DNA of 64,000 nt from Plecoglossus altivelis (GCA_036571765.1 BROE01000007.1:558001-622000), one strand, 5' to 3'. Shown: positions 33,427 through 46,230, counted from the first letter of the stretch. Notes: generated by a model not told the origin, from the letters alone. Numbers and translations are program-made.

Positions 33427-33723
33427 ATGGACCTCAAGAGAGTCCTCAAAGCAAGGTTTTGGAATTCACAATTTCTTCTGACTAATTCTGTTAGAATGAG
33501 CTGCTGGGTGTTGTCAGTCACTACCATTTTCGATCAAAATGATGTTGTTGTGGGATTTGCCATAGAGGTGGATGTAACCTACAGCCTTCTGCATACCGTC
33601 CTCTACTTCAATGCAGCACTCCAGGTCCCTGTACTCTGTTTTCAGAGACTTGAACTCCGATGGCCTGTAGGTCATAGAGGAAGCAAACTTGGGGCCAGCA
33701 TGGACCTGATGCACCTGATGTAG
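33427..33723. other. Unrecognised open segment
   Basis: Both strands are open over about 200-300 bp. The minus frame (33514-33714) encodes TYRPSEFKSLKTEYRDLECC and VGYIHLYGKSHNN, which looks more protein-like than the plus frame, but I cannot name a family. It may be a pseudogene fragment or part of an element ending at the palindrome beside it. Confidence 0.3.
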
Positions 33724-33762
33724 ATGAAGATTGACAATGGTAAACTAATCAGACAGCTGTTA

Positions 33763-33847
33763 AACCCCTGTGCTGCATTTGGGTCATTGTGATTCACCTT
33801 CTGTACCACAATGGTGGGTCACAGTGACCCAAAGGCAGCACCAGGGT
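33763..33847. repeat. Short palindromic foldback element, copy 2
   Basis: Second copy of the element at 2187-2267: ccctgtgctgcatttgggtc, middle gtaccacaatggtgggtcac, right arm aaggcagcaccaggg. It again follows a TTAA (33760-33763). Confidence 0.65.
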
Positions 33848-34745
33848 TTTGTTAGGTCAATGCGTTGAGCAGTTATGTTTACTTAAAATTGATAGTTGCT
33901 TGTTTGTCAGTTTCCATTAGATGGTTATTCTCTATTTGTCAATGTAGTTGTACTTGTTGATAGTGATATATAACTGGATTTAAAGGTTTAAAATCAAATC
34001 TGGAATAGATCAAACAAAAACAAAAAGATAATTTCTCTCTAACAATGATAGTAAATGTGTGAGAGTACACAAATAAGAATGGATTTAGTTTCCCATAATC
34101 ATCTTCAGAACTGGTCAATCTGCTATGTTCTTTTTCTTCTTGTGCTGAATCCAATGGAATGCCATGACATGTTTGGATATGTATTTCAACATCAAATAAT
34201 CAAAAATCATGACAAAATTTGTCTTGAAATTTGTCTTGCTCTATTCTCATCCCAGCCCCTTCGCTGTGATTGGTCTTCTGGTATGCAGCAAGTTTCCTAC
34301 AAATATCTCAAAAACCGGGTACTCTGCGAAGTTATGTTTTGTGATTGAACAAGTGTTTTTATCAAAGGCATTGGCAATTAAATAAAACTAAGCGTTGTAA
34401 AGAAAATAGATTAATCTCAGATAGTTCACTTTTACAATCAATACTCAGTTGTTTTGGAAGCCGCAGGCAACAGAAAGACTATATATTGGTGTAGTAGTAT
34501 TTGTAACATGAATTTATTTGCTTTCCAATGCACACAAATTGTCTAACACTTAAAAATACAGAACCAAACTAAATAGTTTCACCATTCCTAACATCACAGC
34601 TCACTGACAACTACGAATTGGTTTACACCACAAGGACAAATTAAATTATTAAGACTGTAAATTTAGAGTTGCCATTCTCAAATGTATAAGATATGTTGAC
34701 TGAGAAGAGACCAGATAGCATTTTCCTGCATGACAAGAAAATTCA
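33848..34745. other. Intergenic, nothing supported
   Basis: AT-rich single-copy-looking DNA; no gene, repeat or element recognised. Confidence 0.45.
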
Positions 34746-34865
34746 ACACTTACATATTATTACGATTCCTGCGTAGGGAGGAAACATATTGTTAATGTTG
34801 GTTTTATTAGGGTTATGAAGGAGGAAACTTATTTTAATTAGGATTCCTTCACAAGGAGGACACCT

Positions 34866-36336
34866 CCGCTCCAGTTTGCATACCGTCCGAACCGCTCCAC
34901 AGACGATGCAATTTCCTCAACCCTCCACCTGGCTCTTACCCACCTCGAAAACAAAGACTCTTATGTAAGAATGGTGTTCATTGACTTCAGCTCAGCATTC
35001 AACACAATAATCCCACAACAGTTCACAAATAAACTAAACGTACTGGGCCTAAACAATTCTCTCTGTAATTGGATTCTGGAATTTCTAACCGAAAGACCTC
35101 TGTCAGTCCCTGTCGGCCATAACACCTCGAGCACTTCCACGCTGAGCACAGGTGCCGCACAAAGCTGTGTGCTCAGCTCTCTTCACGCTGCTGACCCATG
35201 ACTGCACTGCCAAGTTCAGCTCCAGCCACATCATCAAGTTCGCTGATGACACAACAGTGGTAGGTCTCATCAGCAACAACGATGAAACGCACTATAGAGA
35301 GGAAGTGGCACAGCTGGCTGAATGGTGTGGTGCAAACAACCTGTCCCTCAATGTGAGTAAGAAAAAAGAGGTTGTGATGGACTTCAGGAGAAACTCCGCT
35401 GATCACCCCCCACTGACCATCGACAGCTCGTCTGTCGAGAGAGTCAACAGCACCAAATTCCTGGGAGTGCACATCACAGAGGACTTCGCCTGGACCACCA
35501 ACACCATGTCACTCTCCAAAAAGGCACATCAGCGCCTACACTTTCTCCGCCGGCTGAAAAGAGGAAGTCTCCCTCCACCCATCCTCACCACTTTCCACAG
35601 GGGCACCATTGAGAGTGTGCTGACTAGCTGCATCACTGTCTGGTTCGGGAACTGTACTGCAGCAGACCACAAGACTATCCAGCGGCCAGTGAACACAGCT
35701 GCAAGGATCATCGGTGCCCCTCTCCCCTCCATCCTGGACATTTTCCACACACGATGCTCCAGCAAAGCCAATGGTATCATAAAGGACCCCACACACCCCT
35801 CCCAAAGCCTCTTCCAGCTCCGAACATCAGGCAGACTGTACCGGAGCATCAGAGCCCGCTCTGCCAGACTGCTCAACAGCTTTTTCCCCCAGGCTGTGAG
35901 AGCCCTGAACTCAAATCACCCCGCCCCTCTCTGACACCCCATACAAACCCCATGCCACCTGAAACTCAGACCATCTGAAACTTGCACTAGTCACTTTCCA
36001 CTGCACTACTCACTTTTCACACACACTGCTATGTGTACACAAATTGCACTAAAGACTCAGTAATATCGGCAACATATGTATGTTTACATGCTCATATTCT
36101 TTGCACATGTACAATACTCTTTGCACATGTACAGCACCCCATCGGTAAGTATTCGTACAGTTTGTATTTTTTTTGTTTATGTATAGGGAAAATTGTTATA
36201 TTTATTTTTACTTGATTGTTGTATGTCTGTACTTGTGTAGCACCGTGGCTCTGTCAGGCACGACATTTCGTTCCACTGTATGCCCATGCATGTAGCGCAA
36301 TGACAATAAAGCACAACTTGAACTTGAACTTGAACT
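34866..36336 (+). mobile_element. L2-like LINE, 5'-truncated
   Basis: The 5' end starts inside the reverse transcriptase ([14 protein letters not shown] at 34872). It runs through [12 protein letters not shown], then the catalytic FADD (35247) and the C-terminal region to a stop at 35932-35934, followed by about 400 bp of 3' UTR ending in (acttga)n at 36308-36336. It inserted into the TCCTCC hairpin repeat, whose sequence resumes after 36336. Confidence 0.92.
34872..35934 (+). pseudogene. L2-like LINE reverse transcriptase, C-terminal part
   Basis: Frame 1 (34872 to about 35201) holds RT motifs up to the region [11 protein letters not shown], where intact copies read on without break. There the frame shifts and resumes from 35160 with [12 protein letters not shown], the catalytic KFADDTTVVGL and NNLSLNVSKKKEVVMDFRR, then PLPSILDIFHTRCSSKAN and RSARLLNSFFPQAVRALN. 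One frameshift and the missing 5' part make it inactive. The LINE would use it for target-primed reverse transcription. Confidence 0.9.
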
Positions 36337-37229
36337 ACTGTTATTGTTGGTTTTATTAGGGTGTGCTTGCCTTTGACAAGAGCACAACCTATTGTAATCT
36401 CACATATACCTTTGAATTCATTTCTTAGTTCATTGCAACAGTACAATGTATTTAAACAATCAATTTAAACTGAAGTCAAGACATTGATGTGTGGCTCCCA
36501 ACAGATTTATTTTTAGACAATGTTTGCCCCCTTGTGATAATTAATGGCATAACATCTTGAGTTAGATGATCTATACTTGATACAATGTGCTGGATTACAA
36601 TTAGTGATGAGGGCACAGCAGATCAGCTCTTGCAGCAACTTGAAAGCGCCTGCATGTTCTGGAATGTCAGCTTTGCATATGGCTATTGCTTTGGACTGGG
36701 TGTGTATGCCTCATCCTTGTCCTAGCTAACCTTATCTTTTATAATGGAATAAACTCATCTTATCTTTTCAACTTTCCCTCTTATTATTCCTTCCTCCATC
36801 TCTCTCATTATGTCTGAGTTATCTTCCCATCCTGTTCTAAACATGCTAAAGTGGGCATCAGTATAGCTCAAATCAAATAGGTTGATGAAATGCATTGCTG
36901 TTGCACATTAGTCCTTGGAGAAATCTAATATTATAAATTTTTCCAGAGATCACAACATGATTTTGAACAGTGCTTGATTAGACACAAACAGGGTCAAATG
37001 CTAAGCGAAACTTCACAATGATCTTTTTTGTTTAATTTTATTTAAATTCCTGTCTGGACGAGCTAAAATATCACACCAAATTGATCTTGAACAGCATAGC
37101 AAGACGCACTTTGCCAAATAAAATGCTCATTCCAATAGCGTTTTCTTTCTTTTCATCTTGTATTTATGTGTTATATATATAGTACCCTGAGCCTCTTGTT
37201 CCGATCAGACAGTAAAAGCAGAAGCTAAT
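36337..37229. other. Intergenic, nothing supported
   Basis: After a few bases of the host repeat, AT-rich DNA without recognised features. Confidence 0.45.
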
Positions 37230-37800
37230 CAAGTCAAGTCAAGTCGTGCTTTATTGTCATTCCGCTACATGCAGGGGCATACAGTGGAACGAAATGTCGT
37301 GCCTCACAGAGCCACGGTGCTACATAAGTACAGGCATACAACAATCAACATAAGTACAGGCATACAACAATCAAGTAACAAATAAATATAACAATTTTCC
37401 CTATACATAAACACAAAAAAAAGAATACAAACTATACAAACTGTACGAACATTTACCGATGTGGTTCTGTACATGTGCAAAGAGTACTGTGCATGTGCAA
37501 GGACTATGAGCATGTAAACATACATATGTTGCCGATATTAGTCTTTAGTGCAATTTGTGTACACACAGCAGTGTGTGAAAAGTGAGTAGTGCAGAGTGAA
37601 GTGGAAAGTGACTTGTTTCAGGTGGTATGGGGTTTGTATGGGGAGTTAGAGAGGGGCGGGGTGATTTGAGTTCAGGGCTCTTACGGCCTGGGGGAAAAAG
37701 CTGTTGAGCAGTCTGGCAGAGCGGGCTCTGATGCTCCGGTACCGTCTGCCTGTTGGTAGGAGCTGGAAGAGGCTGTGGGAGGGGTGTGAGGGGTGTAATT
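37230..37800 (-). mobile_element. L2-like LINE, 3' fragment
   Basis: Minus strand. The 3' end at 37230 shows (caagt)n, then gcggaatgac-type 3' UTR shared with the other two copies; the polymerase tail reads RSARLLNSFFPQAVRALN and ends NSNHPAPL. Truncated at about 37800 on its 5' side. It contains a short internal tandem duplication of cataagtacaggcatacaac near 37322 and 37350. Confidence 0.88.
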
Positions 37801-39620
37801 GACAAGATGCACCACACCCTCCAGACAAAAAATTCACAGCCATTATATTTACGCACTGTAACATTCCAACATGCAGGCCTGTTGGCCTATACACATACCC
37901 ACAGTAAGAATCACTTCAGGTTTTTTGGTAAATTGTAGTTTTTTGCTGCATAAAGTTTCAGTTGAATAGGGATGCTAGTTGATTTTCTCATGTCCTTTGA
38001 TTTGGAGATGAATAATCAATAATACAAGTATACTTATCTCAGTCCCAGTCTTTAACAGAAGTAAATCACACTGATCTGAAAACAACTATAAAAAAGAATG
38101 TTGAAACAAAATTCCCGGCAGGGAATTCTCATTGCTGTAAGTGAGGCATGGAAGATGGAAGACAATACTATAGAGGTTTAATTATCTTAAGATCAGAAAT
38201 GAAAAGACAGAGAGAGTGAGAGTGAGAGCAGAGACTAAAAATACCATCACAAAGACGTTTTTTGTTTCTTCACGTTCTCTCAACCAAACCCAATCTAAAT
38301 CATTCACCTTCCAAAAAGCAGGACTTACCCTTCAATCAGCCTCCTATTATAAGTCCAAAGGATTGGAATGAAAGTGTAGAGAGTATAACTGAGATTTCAC
38401 TCTTTATGATTGTGGAAGGAGATACTAAAGCTTTGGTCTGAATTGCTATATAACACAAGGAATTAGGTGATGCTGAGTATTTAATATTTGATGTTGTTCA
38501 TCGCCCCATGCTAGAAAGTCTGATTGATGAGATATCAATATAGATACAAATCTTAGATTTTGGGTGCCATTAGGTCAGATTATAGTTGAAATGAAATGTT
38601 ATGTTGTTGTTGCAAATCATATCTTCTGAAAACATTTGTTTTCTGTTTTGTACCTGCAATTATATTTTTGTGCAAGTGCAAGCATCCCCATGACCCCAAC
38701 TTTAACGTCTACTGTCAGAACAGACATGGTGAACTCTGAACCTCCTTTCATCTTTTATCTGACTTAACACTGGCTGAAAGCACACCCCAGCAATTCCCAT
38801 GATGAACCCTGTTGATAGATCTGATGTGCACCAAGGCCACAGATTTCAGATAACAGAAAGTAAATAAGTGGACTTGGACAGCAAAGTCAACAGGCTTTAA
38901 ATTGAACATTACTTACGGCCAAAACTCATATTTCTTGTTGCACTTGATCTTAAGAGACTCCCTAATGTGCTTCCCGCTGGGCTTTAATTTTTTATTTTTT
39001 GAATCAATAATTAATGTTTAAAGATATTTATTCATGTGTATCTTCGCAAATTACGGGCAGACTAATTAACAATTTCAATAATTGATATTTATTTCTGAAA
39101 GAGTTCCGTATCTCTGGCTTATGAAAAATGCATGAGTTGGGGATATGGACTGGGTTTCATTTTTTTGTTCAGAGAGCTTGATGCTTCGAGCTAGTACCAG
39201 GACACTTTGACTCCAACACTTTGAGACCTCTGGCTCTGTGATGTGGATCTAATATGGGCCTCTTTTGTGGACCGAAAGTTCTTTCTTGGCACCATGTGAT
39301 CCATAAAGTCTTACATGCCCATCAGATACCACTTTTTTGTTTTTTTATAATCTGCTTCAAAACATTTACTTCTGTTTCCTTGATAATTTTGTTCTGTGAA
39401 AGGGGGATGATGATGTCATGGCAGTCTGCTCAAAACTATCTTTATGTAGTTAAACCTTGGTGGATATGATTTCAAAACTGGTTCCCTGGCCAACATTCAA
39501 CTTGAAAAAAGGACATAACATAATAACAACCTTCAAATTTGACATACTATATCGCTTTAACCATAACAATAAAGTTGTTTAAAGACCAAAAGAAAGCCCC
39601 ATCATTTGACTTCCATCAAT
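37801..39620. other. Intergenic, nothing supported
   Basis: Mixed single-copy-looking DNA downstream of the crystallin pair. No exon with splice signals and no element recognised. Confidence 0.45.
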
Positions 39621-39814
39621 TCATTTATTTTAGCTCCAAAAGAAAAAATATTAGGAACTGGCAAAGCACACTGTCCTGCCCTGTAACAGCAAAAGCAAGA
39701 AAGATTATCACTATGTACCATGGGTTTTGTTCGAACTCTGAAGGAAGTGTACTTCCAGTACAAAGCAGCTGAAAAGGGACAAAGATTTAAATCCCAATCA
39801 TATGGAAGCGGGAT

Positions 39815-39820
39815 TTTAAT
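39815..39820 (-). terminator. Candidate polyadenylation signal, crystallin A
   Basis: ATTAAA on the minus strand about 90 nt after the stop, a normal distance for the short 3' UTRs of gamma-crystallins. A canonical AATAAA lies farther on at 39624-39629. Confidence 0.45.
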
Positions 39821-39907
39821 AGCACAACAATAATTACAGTAAAACAAAGCTGGCAAGATTTAGCGAGTATGCATGGGTTGTACTAAAGAGTAGGTTTAGG
39901 TATGGAC

Positions 39908-41840
39908 TCAATTTACTTCAGTGACACGTCTCAGGGAACCGATGGTTGGGCTTGCGCTGCCCCATTCACTGTACCTCCTGTACTCTCCAGGGCGCAGGAA
40001 GTACTGACGCCCCCTATAATGAGGGTGCTCATGGAGGATCCAGTAGCCCTCCATGACGTTGACAGAGGAAATGTCACGGCTGTGGAAGCTCTCATACAAA
40101 TCAGGACAGTCCTCATTCAGTTCCATGTTCTGGCCCCCAAATTCAGGACGTTCATAGATCTTCATCCTGTAGTTCCCACGGTACTGTGAAAATCAAGAAT
40201 GGTGTAAGCATGCACCCTAGTTAATTCTGCAAAAGTTCAAGTAACATAATTAGAATTAACTAATTGTGCATAAAGTAGATTAGAGGATTTTTTTCATCTG
40301 TTGGTTACGTTTCTAGAAGACCTTTGTCTATGTATCGGTCACTTCTCCAATTTTTTTTCTCTCAAATTACAATTTACTCCATCTGGAACTGAAAGGATCC
40401 TGACCAGTGTTCTAATTGTGTCTTTTGCTCTTGGGATGGGTCCTCAAGGTGGATCATGGGTGGGTAACATTACCTCTTTAACTATCCTCTTTCCCCCAGT
40501 CCCCCTAAATACAAACACTTATTGTGACTTTTAATGAGTCACCGAATATTAAGACAGACAATGGGACACTAAAGGGTTCACTCACAGGGGGCACCATACG
40601 ACAGGAGCGGATGCAGTCATTAAAGCCGGCCCATCGTTGGTAGTCTGGGTACTCGCCCTTGTGCAACATGTATTGGTAGCCACCATAATTGGGCTTCTCA
40701 TAGGCCATCCAACAGCCACTCTCCACCCTTATGGAGTTGCAGCGACTGAAGTGATTGTGCATCTCTGCACAGTCACCACTGCACTCAAAGTGACGACCTT
40801 GAAAGTTCCTGTCCTCGTAGAAGATAATCTGCTCAAAAGAAAGCATCTCACTGTAAGCACCTCAGTGGCACACAGAAAATTGATTGAATTTCAGTATCAG
40901 CTTTGAAATAAATCCTGACAACCATTTATTCCACCAAAATCTAATTTAGAATAATTATGTTTAATCTGTTATCAGGCTTGCTGATATCATCATAAACTCA
41001 TAATGATCAGTACGAACTACTGAAACAACTATTTTTGTGATTGCGATTGTCATAGTAGTCCCATGGGTTGATATAGATGCATTTTTAAAGGAAGTCGAGC
41101 AAACATTTTACAGATAACTGACCCATCTGAAATCTCATATTTAGTGAAATTATGTACATGCGACTGACATGCTGTTTGACTGTAGGATTCACTACAGTAA
41201 ATCTCAGCATATTCTCTGATAAACCTTTAAGAGTAATTGTAAGAAATATCTTAGAATTAACTTAAACATATCGGTTTTAAAACAGACTTGCATAGTCGTC
41301 CAAATTACCTTAGGTAACACGTCAGTAGATTCACATTTAACCATATAGAAGAAATGGTACAGCTCAGGGTACAAATCAGTACAGCTCAATTAACAAGAAA
41401 ATTAAACACATTTTTGTGGCCAGTTTTTGCAAAGTACACCAAACCAGTGATTAGCCTGACACAGCAGTTTCAATTGATTAGTCTGACCCCAGCATGGGAT
41501 TAAGGTGGACTTTAAAGTCATTGCGTACTAATATTTTAGTGGTTTTGAATGGTTTACTATTAAAATATCTCTTGTTACATCCCCTGCCCTGTGTTCATTG
41601 CAAGGTATCCCTATGACAAGAGGGCTTGTAACAACCATGCTCTTTCCATTCATATTTCAATACCTAATATATTTCTCAGGAATTATTAATTAACTGCCTA
41701 CAGACCAAAAGTTATTAATTCGGGGCATTCAACAATACAGCAAACATACATTGGTTTGCTATTCGAACAGTACATTAAGTTGAAGCCTGTCTTTTCCCAC
41801 TTTGGACTCAACATGTCATGTAGATGCTTACCTTGCCCAT
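39908..41840 (-). CDS. Gamma-crystallin, gene A (three exons)
   Basis: Structural lens protein of the beta/gamma-crystallin superfamily, with two domains of two Greek-key motifs each. Exons on the minus strand: 41832-41840 (ATGGGCAAG, M-G-K), 40586-40828 (81 codons), 39908-40183 (91 codons plus stop); 175 residues, as usual for the family. All introns are phase 0 with GT-AG ends. The N domain has [19 protein letters not shown] and [17 protein letters not shown]; the C domain has [20 protein letters not shown] and [19 protein letters not shown]. The four canonical core Trp (GCW, QRW, GYW, SEW) are kept, unlike the Met-rich fish gamma-M proteins, so gamma-S-like or a Trp-retaining gamma-M are both possible. 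A TATA box sits 49 nt before the ATG. Looks intact. Confidence 0.93.
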
Positions 41841-41889
41841 TGTGACTGCTACGTCGTCGCTGTACCAAACACAGCGCAGGATCAACCTC

Positions 41890-41895
41890 TTTATA
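41890..41895 (-). promoter_or_regulatory. TATA box of crystallin A
   Basis: TATAAA (then G) on the minus strand, 49 nt before the ATG. Gamma-crystallin genes typically have TATA promoters and very short leaders. A TGCTGA half-site of a Maf response element lies 50 nt upstream at 41946-41951; Maf factors drive lens genes, but function here is inferred. Confidence 0.75.
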
Positions 41896-41945
41896 CACCC
41901 CGTAAGGTTCAAATCTTTGTAAACACAACCAAAAGCCTTGTCACA

Positions 41946-41951
41946 TCAGCA
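41946..41951 (-). promoter_or_regulatory. Candidate half Maf response element, crystallin A promoter
   Basis: TGCTGA on the minus strand upstream of the TATA box. A six-base match is weak alone; its position in a lens-type promoter makes it worth noting. Confidence 0.35.
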
Positions 41952-42357
41952 CAATATCCTCTATAGACTACGTAACACTATAGGACTGGCTGATACAGAT
42001 ACTCTTTGTCTCTGTGGGCTGACTGCCCACAATGAGAGCTGCAGTCTCAGCTATTATAATGACACTGTGGCCAGCAATGTGTAGTATAGATGGGGTATGA
42101 GGTTGAATATTTTAGGGGGGTGCAACGTGAATGTAGAATTGCAACTGTTGCCAGCAATAGTTGATTAATTCTTAATTTTTTACAAAAAACTGAAGAACAG
42201 TGTTTGGCTGTTAAATATGCCGTCTGCTCATCAATGGCAAAAATATCCCCAATCCAAGTTAATGCATTGTATAGCTGCAAAGTCTTTAATGGATATAAAA
42301 GCACATCATTCATTTCTCTTGTTTAGTGAATTGTTTTAATCTACAGAGATTTAGGGT

Positions 42358-43803
42358 TTACATGACACTCCTCATCCTTCTAAAAGAGCCAACCATGGGG
42401 TTGTGGCAACCCCAGTCACTGCAAGCCCTATATTCGCCAGGGCGCAGGAAGTACTGGCGTCCACAGTAATTGGGGTGCTCATAGAAGGCCCAGTAACCCT
42501 CCATAACGTTGGAAGAGAAGATGTTGCGGTAATGAAAACGATCGTAAACATTAGGGCAGTCATCCATGAACTCCATCATGTGGCCTGTCATTTCAGGTCT
42601 GTTGTAGATCCTCATCCTGTAAGATCCTCTGTGCTGTTGAATAAATACATAAGTGCAAAGTGATTGTATGAGGAATAAAAACGTTTACAGTTGGCAGTGA
42701 TTGGAGTACTCCTGACAGTTTCTGTAACTAATCAGAAAAAAAAGATTACCAAATGGTGAAAATTTGTAACAACTTTTTGAAGCTACATCACTCTCAGCAA
42801 TTGTCATTCTTAACTGTCAAAAAGCTAAGTAACGTACAGAATTAAAATGTAGATGCCAAGTCTTTTGGGAGGTGTATGGTATTCCTTTTTAAGAAAGATT
42901 GGCTCCCCTTGAGGAATTGCCACAAATACTGTCATGCTTTGACTCAACTATCTGTAAATGACATTAAAAGAGCAGTGACTGACATTGATTCTGAATAAGC
43001 TTGATTGAAGTGCAGGGTGAATCACTTGGCTAGTGGTTTAATTGACTTACTGGTGGGAACATCTGGCAGGACCGAATACAGTTGTTGAAGCCCATCCAGC
43101 GATGATAGTCAGGGTACTCTCCTTGGTTCAGGATATACTGGTAGCCCATGAAGTTTGGCTTCTCATAGGCCACCCAGTGACCCCCAGTTACACGGAGGGA
43201 GTTGCAGCAGTTGAAATGTCTAAAAGTGTCAGCACAGTCGCTGTTGCACTCATAGTGACGGCCCTGGAAGTTGTAGCCTTCGTAAAAAATAATCTTACAA
43301 GGAAATGGATGAATAGACCAATGTGTTAGATACAGGTTTAATTTATACGCATGTCACTTTTCATAAAAAGTGGATGACAGCATGTGTGTAAAAATGAAAT
43401 TGAATTGCCAGTAGGGGACACTCATCCCCCTTAAATTTGAGCATTACTGCAAGTGCTATTGGATCTGCTCTCAAAACGCTGCTGAGAAGTTATATTACTG
43501 TTATTGTAAGCCTGCTTTTTACTCTCTGTGATCATCTTAGGTTTTCCTTAGATAGAGCTTAGGGTTTGGGTTAGGGTTACAGTGGTTTTACAAGATGGCC
43601 TCTATGAATTGTCCAATAGCAAACAAAACATAATGGCTTAATCCATTTTAAAACTGGTCTAAGTATCTTTTCATAATAACATAGTCTGGAATCTTTCTTT
43701 GTCCATATACATCTTTTGCCATCAAGGAATAATCCTCAACTCTCTATGCCTTCATATGCCTATGCCTAGGCCCAGCAATTAGATTTGTTCATACCTTTCC
43801 CAT
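42358..43803 (-). CDS. Gamma-crystallin, gene B (three exons)
   Basis: Tandem neighbour of gene A, same strand, 517 bp upstream of it. Exons: 43795-43803 (ATGGGAAAG, M-G-K), 43051-43293 (81 codons), 42358-42633 (91 codons plus stop); 175 residues, with phases and exon lengths identical to gene A. The N domain reads [29 protein letters not shown] and [15 protein letters not shown]; the C domain reads [40 protein letters not shown] and ends RRMRSVM. The four core Trp are kept (GHW, HRW, GYW, SDW). It is richer in Met and Cys than gene A (CNCC-type cluster, NYCGRQ, DWGCH), so the two have diverged well beyond a recent copy. Looks intact and promoter-bearing. Confidence 0.93.
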
Positions 43804-43860
43804 GGTTGGAGGACTGGAGGACCTGCCGCTACTACTGCCTTTCAACAGACTAACAGGGCC

Positions 43861-43867
43861 TTTTATA
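43861..43867 (-). promoter_or_regulatory. TATA box of crystallin B
   Basis: TATAAAA on the minus strand, 57 nt before the ATG. Upstream at 43891-43900 is TGACACGTCA on the minus strand (tgacgtgtca on plus), a near-palindrome overlapping CRE and Maf-type cores; its role is unproven. Confidence 0.75.
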
Positions 43868-43903
43868 TTATTTCCCTAACAGGAGCTCTATGACGTGTCA
43901 AAC

Positions 43904-46230
43904 CAGACTCTATCTTGTTAGACGTCACAGACATTTCCTTTTGTTTTCATACCATGGTCCACTTTACCCTCAACTGCCAGAGTTTACCCATAGAATTGAA
44001 TCGTCTATGGTCCTCCCTATATCCCTATTCTATGTTTGGGCTATGTAGACCCCTGTTCAGTCATGACCTGGTGATGCTGCTTTTTAAAACTTCACACAAA
44101 AGCACTTGAGGAATGTGTGGAACTAGAATGAATTGATATTTAACTAGTTAGACTGCTGGTTGGCCTTGCTAAATCTAATTTGAAAATATAGTTAAAACAT
44201 TTCAGATTGTCATTATGAGAAATCTCAGCGCTAATTGTAGCAACAAAACTAATTGTTCCATTGTTTCCATAGTTTCATACTTCCATACTTTTAACCAACA
44301 TCTGGTGTCGTATCTTGGTTGTTGTTCATAGCAGCCCCTTTTGATTAAGTAATAGTGATGGTGTTGATTGAATCAAGCTCTTATTGTTGGTGTTATTTAA
44401 AGTGATTTACTATCTCTTTTTCCTTCCATAGCCTGGATATCTACTCTGATGTAATGACAGACGTTTGTGTGTGCGTCTCTATGAAAAGAAATAATGCTTT
44501 GGAGTCCAGTCTTTGGCTATACCACAGAGCTGAAGGGGAAAAAGGCCAAGAGGAGTTGCCCTTGTGTGTTGTGTTCCCAAAGCCCAGCTGATGCCAGAAA
44601 GGTCAGGCTCATCCTTTAGCCTTTCATCAGTATAGAGAGCCTCTGCCCTTGTTGCTTTTTTTGTGAGGCTTTAACCAGAAATGTTTTTCATAGCACAATA
44701 GCTATGTTGTTCCGGGCAAAAAGCTGCTTCTCTGGCAATGTATCAGCGTACAACTCATTTAGAGTTAAGGAGCTGTGTTGATAAGCTTTTACATAATGTT
44801 TTTTAGATTTCATGTTTGGAGTGGTACTATGTTACCATTACATAATTAGAACATTGATATTCTTTTATTAAATGGTGCAGTTTTTATGCAGCTTTCATAT
44901 GAGGCTACAAATGAACTTAAAATATATAATTAATTCTATCAATTGAGAAATAAATGAAAAAACAATCGGCGTGTTTCATCCAAGACTGATACTAACCCTA
45001 TCATTCATTATCCAGATCTAAGCCTTTGGTCTGTCCCTATAGTTTGCAAACTGGCTTTTTTCAAAGGATCTCAAATGATCATCTTTAGCAGTGCTTCATA
45101 ACTTCTTTTCCCCACCCAGAAGGGAAAGGAACATCACAGAAGCTCCTGCCTGATTTCCCAGTTTCCCCCAGAGGAGAAACAAGCAACCACTATTGGTATA
45201 CTCTTCATCTTTGAATATTGAAAAGAAGGCAAAAGAGATATAAAAGTAGAATTAGATGGCTGCTGCTCTGTCACATCCCCACGATCTTCTTGTGAAGTAT
45301 TGGTAATTACATATCCTATGACAATGGCCTAACAGAGGTAATTGAAAAACAGGTAGAGAGGGACTTTAGGAAAGACTGTCCTCTGTTTTCATGTAACTTA
45401 TACTGTAGATACCAATTGCAGTTGATGACTAATCAGAATGAGTTTTTCCAGGACAAACTCAAAAACTGATTTAAGAAGAATTGATGAATACAACTCAGGA
45501 AAAACAAGTTGCTTGTGTGTGAAAACATCCTGACTTAGCTTCTTTCAAAGTTGCCTATAGAATATGATTTTACATCTCCTGTCAATGGCTAAATGTGGCG
45601 TTGACAATGTAATGTTATCGAACAGCCTTGCCAAAGCCTCCCACATCAGAAACCATAAAGAGGATTGAGGACATCAACATCCCTATTCTTCAATAATGAA
45701 GAAGAATAAAAAATCAGGGCGCTTGCTCTCTCTGTCACTGCCAGTGCAGACTCTCTATCGGGATTACCAGACATGGACGTTGGAGCCACTGTGAGCCAGT
45801 GCCAATGCTAAGATTTACCACAGCACGTCTGATGTGCTCCAGCTTTCTGTTTGGGGATAATTAAAAGAGGAAATGGTGGTGAGGAGAACAGAATGGAGGA
45901 AGGAAGAGAGGGTGGTGCTCGGAGCATACAAACAGATGCAGCTGTTCATTATATTACATTTTTCATGTTTTCACTTTGTACCATTTTACTTGTTTACTTC
46001 CCAGGATTTTCGCCAGAATTTTTTTTAGACTTGATTATTTATATTTGAGGCATAGTCCTACACAAATATACCCCAATCTTTCCTTTAACATAGACTTACC
46101 GTGTCCTACTGTATCCTGACTTCTCTCAGATAGTATTCAGCTATGGATTAAAGAAAAAAAATTGCATTGCCACCGGGGAATGTATTAAAATCAAAATCAA
46201 AACACAGCAGAATTACTGTATCCTTAAAGC
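43904..46230. other. Intergenic upstream of crystallin B, no gene
   Basis: Single-copy-looking DNA. I see no exon or element that I can support; the first few hundred bases are likely to hold crystallin B control sequence. Confidence 0.45.

Noticed and set aside
35529..35876. Minus-strand frames over the LINE
   Set aside because: Shadows of the reverse-transcriptase frame.
39902..43329. Plus-strand frames over the crystallin exons
   Set aside because: They are antisense shadows of well-supported crystallin exons.
43560..43580. GGGTTTGGGTTAGGGTTAC, telomere-like
   Set aside because: Only about two TTAGGG-like units; too short to call an interstitial telomere.
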